From Candidatus Poseidoniales archaeon (GTDB lineage: Archaea > Thermoplasmatota > Poseidoniia > MGIII > CG-Epi1), in NCBI GenBank assembly GCA_015658585.1, contig DQOP01000050.1:1-5231 (forward strand): DNA of 5,231 nucleotides, in the 5' to 3' direction. Shown piece by piece: positions 1 through 5,231 of the stretch; the stretch's first letter is position 1, and every line of letters begins with the position of its first letter. Position numbers and translations under genes: made by a program. The notes under the pieces are model-generated. The model saw only the letters and a list, made by a program, of their open reading frames with translations, ran no database searches and was not told where the DNA came from.

Positions 1-203
1 CCTTCCACAATAAAGCTGTCACCTTTTTTCTTGTGAAATACCCGATTTAATTTTTCAACATCGATTAACCATTCATCAGAAGTTGTTTTTTCTTCCGATG
101 CTTCTGAATATAACTCCGATAAATGCAACGTTTTTTTGTTCAATGCATTGGATATGGTGGTTTTACCCGTTCCCGGCGTACCGGTAAGGGCATACCTTAC
201 CAT
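1..203 (-). CDS. AK6/Fap7-family adenylate kinase-like NTPase (5' part only)
   Basis: Only the first 67 codons are visible; the gene runs off the left edge. Residues 8-15 read GTPGTGKT, a Walker A P-loop placed directly after a short first beta strand (VRYALT). This is followed by HLSELY at 27-32, a stretch DEWLIDVEKL near 43-52, and DSFIVEG at 62-68, where the family normally continues into a conserved His. That order and spacing match archaeal AK6/Fap7 proteins better than ordinary adenylate kinase. Family members bind ATP/AMP and, in eukaryotes and some archaea, act with ribosomal protein uS11 in late small-subunit rRNA maturation; that role is inferred here. The ATG shares its A with the TAA of the upstream gene (TAATG), so translation is probably coupled to it. 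The catalytic lid region and the C-terminus lie outside the window. Confidence 0.85.
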   Translation of the reverse strand, partial: MVRYALTGTPGTGKTTISNALNKKTLHLSELYSEASEEKTTSDEWLIDVEKLNRVFHKKKGDSFIVE

Positions 204-553
204 TAAGATTGCAATTCCTTTTCAGCAGCTGCTTTAGCTTCTCTTTTTGCCTTTGCTTTAGCTCTTTTTGTTCTTTCTTTAGAAGTGAATGAAGTGGCAT
301 TTTCCATGAATCGGTTATATGCTTGGTGAGCTGCAAGTGTGTCTTCCGGACTTGCCCCTGGTTCTGTCTCGGTCTCCACTTGGATTTCAGTTATAGACAT
401 AAATTCAACTTTTATTGTTGTGATGCCTTTGAATGATCCTGAAAATAAGTTTCCATCCACATTAATTTCCCCAAATTCATCTTCCATTAAAGATTTTAAG
501 CCACCATTTTCTAGTGATTTACCATGTCCTCTCTTTATTTCGAAGCTATTCAT
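203..553 (-). CDS. small conserved archaeal protein with basic C-terminal tail (DUF5611-like)
   Basis: This is a 116-residue protein of unknown function. The N-terminus has FEIKRGHGKSLE (4-15), then a compact alpha/beta-looking region to about residue 63 with alternating hydrophobic strands (GITTIKVEFM, EIQVETET). A conserved-looking segment YNRFMENATSFTSKERTKRA (79-98) leads into a Lys/Arg/Ala-rich tail (95-116), probably a charged helix that could contact RNA. From memory the RG(H)-start and the ATxFTxKER segment resemble the archaeal DUF5611 family; this needs a profile search. The gene lies 38 bases after SRP54 and overlaps the kinase gene by one base, so it may be co-transcribed with both. 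A GTGAT Shine-Dalgarno-like element 5 bases before the ATG supports this start. The association with ribosome and SRP genes suggests a translation-linked role, but this is inference only. Confidence 0.8.
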   Translation of the reverse strand: MNSFEIKRGHGKSLENGGLKSLMEDEFGEINVDGNLFSGSFKGITTIKVEFMSITEIQVETETEPGASPEDTLAAHQAYNRFMENATSFTSKERTKRAKAKAKREAKAAAEKELQS

Positions 554-558
554 GTATA

Positions 559-566
559 ATCACTCT
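559..566 (-). promoter_or_regulatory. Shine-Dalgarno-like element before the small basic protein
   Basis: The minus strand reads AGAGTGAT, then a 5-base spacer and the ATG at 553. GTGAT pairs with the archaeal anti-Shine-Dalgarno (complement of GGTGAT). Its presence fits translation of an internal gene on an mRNA shared with srp54. A weak TATA-like ATACAAATACC also lies nearby at about 575-585, so a separate promoter cannot be excluded. Confidence 0.45.
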
Positions 567-591
567 AAAACTCGGTATTTGTATTTTGGGG

Positions 592-1926
592 CTATAATTT
601 CAGGTCCCCTTTCCCAAATTGTTTCATCATACGCTGTTGCATTCGTCTATTGCCACCTAGATTTGACATCATTTTCCGACTTTGATTATACTGCTTCAAT
701 AATTCCCTGATTTCCTGTGGGTCCGAACCTGAACCTTTTGCAATCCTGTTAATCCTTGAACGTTTAATAATCTTTGGATTCTCCAATTCCTCTTTGGTCA
801 TTGAGTTCATCAATACCTTGAATTTTTCCAATCTATCCTGAGTCTCATCCATTTGCCCCTTCTTCATCATTCCGGACATGCCTGGAACCATCTCCATCAC
901 CTTGCTCAGTGGTCCCATTTTAGTCAGTGCCTCCATCTGTTCCCGCATATCTATCAAGGTGAACTTTCCTGATAACATCTTCCGGGCTGTATCTTCTGCA
1001 CTTTCAGCATCAAGTACTTCTTCTGCCCTTTCAAGCAGTGTTTGAAGATCACCCATTCCCAGCAAACGAGATATGAAGCGATCGGGGTCCAAAGTTTCTA
1101 GACTATCTAAACTCTCTCCAGTCCCTACAAATACGATTGGAGCCTTGGTAACTGCGACAGCGGATAAAGCTCCACCACCTTTTGCAGAACCATCCAGTTT
1201 AGTCAATATGACTCCAGATACTCCTACAGCCTCGTGAAACGCCTGTGCCTGAGGTCCGGCTTGTTGACCTACAGTGGCATCCATCACCAATAGTATCTCA
1301 TCTGGTTTTACAATCTTCGATATGGATTTCATTTCCGAGATCAATTCCTCGTCAAGGGCATGGCGGCCGGCAGTATCCACTATAACTACATCCAGTTCCT
1401 TGAATTCTTTTAATCCTTCTTTAACTACTTTTCTAGCGTCCTTATTATCTGAAGAACCAAATACAGGAACTTGGATCTGCTCACTGATTTGTGATAATTG
1501 ATCAAAAGCTGCTGGTCTGTGAACATCTGCCGCAATTAAACCCAGGTTTAGTCCCTTTTTCTTAAAATACTTGCCCAATTTTCCCGCCGTCGTAGTTTTT
1601 CCTTGTCCATAAAGCCCAACCAGCATTATCTTTTGAGGTCCTAATTTTAGGCTACGTGATTCACCTAGAGCATTTACTAATTCCTGATGAACAATTCGAA
1701 CAACATGTTCTCTTCCTGTCATACCAGCGGGTGCTTTTTCTTCAAGCGCCCGATTCTCTATTGTTTTGCTAAGTTCCAATGCCAACCGGACATTAACATC
1801 AGATTGAAGCAAAGCTCTCTGAATATCTCGTACTAGTTCTTTGATTAACTCTGGAGAAATGTGACTCGCACCTGCAATTTTTCTCAGGGTATTGCGTAAA
1901 GCATCACCTAATGCATCAAGGACCAT
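592..1926 (-). CDS. srp54: signal recognition particle 54 kDa GTPase, SRP54/Ffh
   Basis: This complete 444-residue protein is of normal archaeal length. It binds 7S RNA and hydrophobic signal sequences of nascent chains and delivers ribosomes to the receptor FtsY at the membrane. The N domain is a helical bundle (1-88; [19 protein letters not shown] at 28-46). The G domain carries G1 GLYGQGKTT (104-112), DVHRPAA (134-140), G3 DTAGR (184-188), G4 TKLDG (242-246) and G5 GTGE (268-271). The M domain (about 310-444) has 17 Met residues, a finger-loop region around 334-359, and the RNA-binding signature [11 protein letters not shown] (390-400). The G1 loop differs from the usual GLQGSGKT. The start is supported by alignment of [10 protein letters not shown] with family N-termini and by a TATA-like box about 20 bases upstream. 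No Shine-Dalgarno is present, which suggests a leaderless mRNA. The M domain and the 7S RNA-binding motif exclude FtsY. Confidence 0.98.
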   Translation of the reverse strand: MVLDALGDALRNTLRKIAGASHISPELIKELVRDIQRALLQSDVNVRLALELSKTIENRALEEKAPAGMTGREHVVRIVHQELVNALGESRSLKLGPQKIMLVGLYGQGKTTTAGKLGKYFKKKGLNLGLIAADVHRPAAFDQLSQISEQIQVPVFGSSDNKDARKVVKEGLKEFKELDVVIVDTAGRHALDEELISEMKSISKIVKPDEILLVMDATVGQQAGPQAQAFHEAVGVSGVILTKLDGSAKGGGALSAVAVTKAPIVFVGTGESLDSLETLDPDRFISRLLGMGDLQTLLERAEEVLDAESAEDTARKMLSGKFTLIDMREQMEALTKMGPLSKVMEMVPGMSGMMKKGQMDETQDRLEKFKVLMNSMTKEELENPKIIKRSRINRIAKGSGSDPQEIRELLKQYNQSRKMMSNLGGNRRMQQRMMKQFGKGDLKL

Positions 1927-1946
1927 TAATTTGAGCCTGAGTAGTC

Positions 1947-1958
1947 GGTTTTTAAACT
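1947..1958 (-). promoter_or_regulatory. probable TATA box of srp54
   Basis: On the minus strand the sequence reads AGTTTAAAAACC, ending about 20 bases before the srp54 ATG. The following bases (CGACTACTCAGGCTCAAATTA) have no Shine-Dalgarno at a useful distance. This suggests srp54 has its own promoter and a leaderless mRNA, even though alaX ends only 71 bases upstream on the same strand. Confidence 0.55.
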
Positions 1959-1997
1959 ATTGCATTGATGATTTTACTGGAATTAATAAACTGAATC

Positions 1998-2732
1998 TTA
2001 TGATGGGCTGTTCAAGGTATAAGTCAATCTTTGCTTACCAGCGCCCTTATTGTCACGTTTTACAAATTCTACTTTACCTATCTCTTTCAATGAACGAACG
2101 TGGGTACCGGCACAAGGGCAGACATCAATCTCACCAATACTGATTACTCGCAACCGGGTTACACTTTTTGGTAATAATTTCCACAAACCGCTGGACATGC
2201 TGGAACGAATCTCAGGATTTCCTTCTAAATCTGTTCGATTAGCCTCTGAGATCTTAACGTTAATATCCTTAGCAATATATTCATTTGCAAGGTCTATCAA
2301 ATCATCTATCTCATTCATGCTCAATTTCAATGGTTTAAAATCTATCCGGGACTTGTCAAATCCTATTTGATTTCCTACTGTATCGGCATCATACAAATCA
2401 CTCACAATAGCGGAAACCAGGTGTTGTGAAGTATGCATTTGCATGTGTGCATATCTCCGGTCCCAATTCAATTTGCCTTCCACAGAATCGCCAACATCCG
2501 GTAAATCACCTTCGATCATATGCCTTATCCTATTCTTCTTACGAACATCATAAACAATACTTTCTCCATCTTTCCAACTTAATGTTCCCTTATCTGATGG
2601 CTGACCACCACCCAAGTGGTAGAACGCGGTCTCTTCAAGTTCTACAATACCTGGAAAAACCGCAGTAACTTTGCTCTGAAATTCCTTTTTATAAGTCCCA
2701 TCATGTGAATTCATGTGGTACTGTATAGTCAT
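1998..2732 (-). CDS. alaX: AlaX-M-type alanyl-tRNA editing protein
   Basis: This 244-residue protein is a free-standing homologue of the AlaRS editing domain. It hydrolyses Ser (or Gly) wrongly attached to tRNA-Ala in the cytoplasm. All four expected zinc ligands are visible: H100 and H104 in HTSQH, and C207 and H211 in CAGTH. The glycine-rich loop GGGQPSDKG (41-49) in the N-terminal beta domain marks the AlaX-M class. AlaX-S forms lack this part, and AlaX-L forms are much longer because of an added C-terminal domain. A full AlaRS is excluded because no aminoacylation or tRNA-recognition domain precedes it. The C-terminal KRDNKGAGKQRLTYTL closes the editing fold. There is no Shine-Dalgarno upstream, but a TATA-like element sits about 21 bases before the ATG, which fits leaderless translation from M1. 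M7 is a possible but less favoured start. The gene is divergent from the secreted-protein gene and 71 bases ahead of srp54. Confidence 0.95.
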   Translation of the reverse strand: MTIQYHMNSHDGTYKKEFQSKVTAVFPGIVELEETAFYHLGGGQPSDKGTLSWKDGESIVYDVRKKNRIRHMIEGDLPDVGDSVEGKLNWDRRYAHMQMHTSQHLVSAIVSDLYDADTVGNQIGFDKSRIDFKPLKLSMNEIDDLIDLANEYIAKDINVKISEANRTDLEGNPEIRSSMSSGLWKLLPKSVTRLRVISIGEIDVCPCAGTHVRSLKEIGKVEFVKRDNKGAGKQRLTYTLNSPS

Positions 2733-2752
2733 AATATTACTAGTAAAAGTGG

Positions 2753-2761
2753 CTATTTATT
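2753..2761 (-). promoter_or_regulatory. probable TATA box of alaX
   Basis: On the minus strand the sequence reads AATAAATAG, ending about 21 bases before the alaX ATG. This is the distance expected if transcription starts at or next to the start codon. The bases between the box and the ATG contain no Shine-Dalgarno, in keeping with a leaderless transcript. Confidence 0.5.
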
Positions 2762-2772
2762 GACAGTGAAAC

Positions 2773-2792
2773 TATTAAATGGATTTATTTAA
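2773..2792 (+). promoter_or_regulatory. probable TATA region of the secreted-protein gene
   Basis: Two AT-rich elements lie upstream of the plus-strand ATG at 2814: TATTAAAT (2773-2780) and TTTATTTAA (2784-2792). The first would place transcription start about 10 bases before the ATG, leaving room for the GAGGT element in a short leader. The second would give an almost leaderless mRNA. I cannot tell which is used. Confidence 0.5.
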
Positions 2793-2803
2793 TCGGTATC
2801 ATA

Positions 2804-2808
2804 GAGGT
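2804..2808 (+). promoter_or_regulatory. Shine-Dalgarno element GAGGT
   Basis: GAGGT ends 5 bases before the ATG at 2814 and is complementary to the usual archaeal 16S rRNA 3' end. It fixes the start of the secreted-protein gene at the codon that begins the signal peptide. Confidence 0.65.
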
Positions 2809-2813
2809 AAGAC

Positions 2814-2879
2814 ATGAATATACGTGTAACGTCAATAACGTTAGCATTATTGTTGATACTAAACAGTGTGGTCTTGGCA
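2814..2879 (+). other. Sec-type signal peptide of the secreted propeller protein
   Basis: Residues 1-22 show a short N-terminus with one Arg, a hydrophobic stretch ITLALLLIL and a small-residue cleavage site ending VLA before ETTTQF. There is no twin-arginine motif and no Cys after the cleavage site, so neither Tat export nor a lipoprotein anchor is indicated at this end. Confidence 0.88.
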
Positions 2880-5231
2880 GAAACCACAACCCAATTTACT
2901 CGTGATGGTGAGGAAACATCTGAAGTCGCATTATATCTGGAGGAAGATGTTACAGATGATAGGACTAAAGTTGAGTTTCCGAATGCCGAGGTTCTAGATG
3001 CATCCTATGTAGTCTCTGGTGGAGCCGATCAAGATGGAAACTATGCTGAGGACGTGTCGGTAACCATCAGTGGTACAACTTGGCAGTACAGTGGCGAAGG
3101 GTACGGGCCTTTAGGTCAACAAGATAAATTCAGCGATGGGGCCTCTAAAAGAAGCGCCAGTTTTAGCAATGGTGATGGAGGTGAGTCTTCACTTAAATTA
3201 TTATTACCCGTCAATGCAACAATTACTGATGCAGAAGTCACATTGGCCGGACTCCCCCCAGCAGGTGAATTGGGAGATTACCAATTAACTTCCGAGAACA
3301 CAAACGGAGGATCATATAGCACATATCCCAGTGTAGTTATCGATGGTTCTGACACTTTTGCAGTATGGCAGGATGACGGAAACATAGAGAATAAGGACAT
3401 ATCCAATCTATACAAAATTCTTTTTAATTCCAGAGGTTCAAGTTGGGATGACCCTACGGTTTTGTACAATAATGATAATAATTATGTACTGAGTGAACCA
3501 ACGATTGCAGGAGACCGTGATTATCTAGCAGTTTCGTGGCTTTCTAGTGGAAACTTACAGGGGATGTATTCAACCAATGAGGGAAGTTCCTGGAGTGACG
3601 TTATCACTTATGATTCAGAGTATTACATCTATTACCATGATCTGGAAGTGGAGGATGAAGAATTGTACCTGACATTGTCCATCTATGCTCCAAATGATGA
3701 CGGTGAATATGATTATAAAATATACTTCTCCAAATCATATGATAATGGTGCAACTTGGACTACGCCCCTAGAAGTTTCCGATTCCAATACAGCTTCTAGA
3801 AACATGTATCCCAAGATGGATGTTGATGGAAGTGATGTGCACATCTCATGGTTGGGTTCACCCTCAGGAACTGACCTTTCAATTTATTATTCCACATCGA
3901 GTAACGGAGGCAGTTCTTTCAGTACCGGAAGTCAGTTGAGCGGAACTGCAAATACTATAGATGTTGATGTCACTGTTGATGGAGATAGTATTGTCGTTTC
4001 TTGGATAGAAGCAGGAACATCTACTGACGGAACATATGTGGTCAAAGCAAGATCCTCCGCTAATGGGGGTTCATCTTTTAACTCAGAAATTACGGTCTCC
4101 TCTGCAGATGATGCCGATGTCAATGCGGTAAGGAGCACTAATGATGGAGGTAACAATTTCTACATATCGTGGACCCGCACCGATAACAATGATAATCTGA
4201 ACATTGTGGTCGCAAGGTCGGCTAATTCAGGAACCAGTTGGAATTCGGCCGTTGAAATTGATGGCGTTGGTGATGATGAGCAGAGGGGACTGGCATTCAT
4301 CGATGCAGATTCCTCGAAGATTGTTGCCCTCTGGGTCGATGTTTACGATGGTGACGGAGCCTCAAGCGATCCAGATATCTACTGTTCTTATAGCTCAAAT
4401 GATGGTAGCTCATGGTCTAATCTGGAAGAAATAGGATCTGATCAGTATTATGAGGCGGATTCCTTTGCACCAGCTCTAGCCTATTCTAATGATTATGTTT
4501 ATGCTGTATATTGGGATGGAGGTGATAACGATCCTGAAGGAGATACCAATGGAAACGATGTAATGAATGATGATGGTGATATATTCTTTAGAAGGTCAGC
4601 AGACGATGGGGAAAATTGGGATGACGTGATCGTTATTTCGAATAGTGATACAGATGGCATGACCTATGATCCTCCATCATACTCAAGTTATTACTACGCA
4701 TATTATCGATCAGATATAGCAGCCAGTGGTTCCAATGTATATGTAGTCTGGTCAAATTATGATTACGATAATGCACAGTACGAAATTAGGTTTTCAAAAT
4801 CTACTAACTCGGGGAATACTTGGTCCGATGTTTCCATCATAAGTTCATCAAGTGCCAATACCATCAATTCATATGGCCCCACTATAACTGCGAATGGAAA
4901 TGAGGTGTATGTTGCCTGGCAGGAATATTCATCAGATACGACAGGATTTACCTATAATATAGTGTCAAGACATTCTAGCAATAGCGGATCTTCCTGGGAC
5001 TCGGCAACGACTGTAACGGATTCTGATGGGACGCATTATATTCCTGAAATAGCATACGGCAATGATGTAGTTCATCTGACTTGGCATGCATATAACACAG
5101 ACGGGAACGCCCAATATACTATAGAATATGCATCTAGTGATGATGATGGTGATTCATGGGAGTTGCAGACCATACACTCTCCCTCATCTAGCGGTGCTTG
5201 GTCTTGGTTTCCGAATATAGCAACAGATGAA
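2814..5231 (+). CDS. large secreted Asp-box beta-propeller protein (3' end outside window)
   Basis: The frame is open for 806 codons and continues past the right edge. A Sec signal peptide is clear: R4, a hydrophobic core at 8-16, and probable cleavage after V20-L21-A22. Residues 23 to about 165 form a beta-rich module with two related halves. From about 170 onward the protein is a chain of repeat units of 53-58 residues, two of them 68. Each unit has a strand ending in Trp (such as VHISW, VYVVW, VYVAW) followed by an Asp-box of the form SxxxGxxW. Eleven units are visible and a twelfth begins at FPNIATDE. This is the blade pattern of BNR/sialidase-like propellers. No FRIP motif or obvious sialidase active site is seen, so I do not call it an enzyme. 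The visible protein has one Cys (C524) and is rich in Asp, Asn, Ser and Tyr. It probably acts outside the cell in binding or surface structure. Any membrane anchor would be downstream. The start is supported by GAGGT 5 bases before the ATG and by the signal peptide. Confidence 0.9.
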   Translation, partial: MNIRVTSITLALLLILNSVVLAETTTQFTRDGEETSEVALYLEEDVTDDRTKVEFPNAEVLDASYVVSGGADQDGNYAEDVSVTISGTTWQYSGEGYGPLGQQDKFSDGASKRSASFSNGDGGESSLKLLLPVNATITDAEVTLAGLPPAGELGDYQLTSENTNGGSYSTYPSVVIDGSDTFAVWQDDGNIENKDISNLYKILFNSRGSSWDDPTVLYNNDNNYVLSEPTIAGDRDYLAVSWLSSGNLQGMYSTNEGSSWSDVITYDSEYYIYYHDLEVEDEELYLTLSIYAPNDDGEYDYKIYFSKSYDNGATWTTPLEVSDSNTASRNMYPKMDVDGSDVHISWLGSPSGTDLSIYYSTSSNGGSSFSTGSQLSGTANTIDVDVTVDGDSIVVSWIEAGTSTDGTYVVKARSSANGGSSFNSEITVSSADDADVNAVRSTNDGGNNFYISWTRTDNNDNLNIVVARSANSGTSWNSAVEIDGVGDDEQRGLAFIDADSSKIVALWVDVYDGDGASSDPDIYCSYSSNDGSSWSNLEEIGSDQYYEADSFAPALAYSNDYVYAVYWDGGDNDPEGDTNGNDVMNDDGDIFFRRSADDGENWDDVIVISNSDTDGMTYDPPSYSSYYYAYYRSDIAASGSNVYVVWSNYDYDNAQYEIRFSKSTNSGNTWSDVSIISSSSANTINSYGPTITANGNEVYVAWQEYSSDTTGFTYNIVSRHSSNSGSSWDSATTVTDSDGTHYIPEIAYGNDVVHLTWHAYNTDGNAQYTIEYASSDDDGDSWELQTIHSPSSSGAWSWFPNIATDE
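3423..5159 (+). repeat. array of eleven Asp-box (BNR-like) protein repeats
   Basis: The closing aromatic residue of each Asp-box is at residues 211, 260, 315, 369, 422, 476, 534, 602, 670, 728 and 782, giving steps of 49, 55, 54, 53, 54, 58, 68, 68, 58 and 54. The boxes read FNSRGSSW (degenerate), STNEGSSW, SYDNGATW, SSNGGSSF, SANGGSSF, SANSGTSW, SSNDGSSW, SADDGENW, STNSGNTW, SSNSGSSW and SDDDGDSW. Each is preceded, about 20-34 residues earlier, by a strand ending in Trp or (in one unit) Ile-Tyr. The repeats are conserved as protein, not as DNA: the four GSSW copies each use different codons. The Asp-box is a beta-hairpin found at the rim of propeller blades, so each unit is probably one blade. 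Confidence 0.9.

Noticed and set aside
339..710. Plus-strand open frame of 123 codons across the small-protein and srp54 3' ends
   Set aside because: It lies antisense to two genes with clear protein signatures, has no recognisable domain or Shine-Dalgarno, and is best explained as a shadow frame.
1927..1997. Intrinsic terminator or small RNA between alaX and srp54
   Set aside because: I see no GC-rich hairpin or strong T-run on the minus strand after the alaX stop. The gap is adequately explained by the srp54 promoter.
1274..2668. Plus-strand open frames at 1274-1501, 1892-2143, 2050-2370 and 2426-2668
   Set aside because: All lie opposite srp54 and alaX (the one at 1892 also spans the gap between them), whose motifs and zinc ligands are intact on the minus strand. 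The plus-strand translations show no family features.
2712..2714. Alternative alaX start at Met7
   Set aside because: The TATA-like element is at the right distance for M1, and neither start has a Shine-Dalgarno. M7 remains possible but less supported.
3278..4434. Minus-strand frames at 3278-3469 and 3932-4156 and a plus-strand frame at 4204-4434 inside the secreted-protein gene
   Set aside because: They are out of frame with a continuous 806-codon gene with a signal peptide and regular repeats. Their compositions look like by-products of its Asp/Ser-rich codons.
3423..5159. CRISPR array or DNA tandem repeat
   Set aside because: The periodicity near 160 bases comes from protein blades. The nucleotide sequences of the units are not repeated and the reading frame is continuous.
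2814..5231. Calling the secreted protein an active sialidase
   Set aside because: Asp-boxes occur in many non-enzymatic propellers. No FRIP motif or convincing arginine triad is visible, and Arg is scarce in the repeat region.

Overview
The window looks archaeal. It contains an SRP54 with the archaeal-style length and motifs, a free-standing AlaX alanyl-tRNA editing protein, an AK6/Fap7-type P-loop kinase of the archaeal form, and promoters that look like archaeal TATA boxes placed just upstream of start codons. The low-to-moderate G+C and the long secreted Asp-box protein rich in Asp, Asn and Ser would fit an uncultured marine Thermoplasmatota lineage (Poseidoniales / Marine Group II or relatives). 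That placement is an inference from gene content and style, not something proved here.

Layout. Positions 1-2732 carry four genes on the minus strand, in transcription order alaX (2732-1998), SRP54 (1926-592), a small conserved basic protein (553-203) and the start of an AK6/Fap7-like kinase (203 to the left edge). The last two overlap by one base (TAATG), so they are probably translationally coupled. SRP54 has its own probable TATA box in the 71-base gap behind alaX. Positions 2733-2813 form a compact divergent promoter region. From 2814 to the right edge a single plus-strand reading frame runs without a stop for at least 806 codons and leaves the window.

Function. The minus-strand genes are housekeeping: clearing mischarged tRNA (AlaX), co-translational protein targeting (SRP54), probable late small-subunit ribosome maturation (AK6/Fap7 family) and an uncharacterised archaeal protein. 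The plus-strand gene is different in kind. It has a signal peptide, a duplicated N-terminal beta module, then at least eleven propeller-like repeat units, each with a beta strand ending in Trp followed by an Asp-box. A twelfth unit starts at the window edge. It is the most interesting object here: a large extracellular or surface-anchored beta-propeller protein, structurally sialidase/BNR-like but with no recognisable sialidase active site in the visible part. Nothing in the window indicates a mobile element, CRISPR array, RNA gene or prophage. No gap longer than 81 bases lacks a gene.
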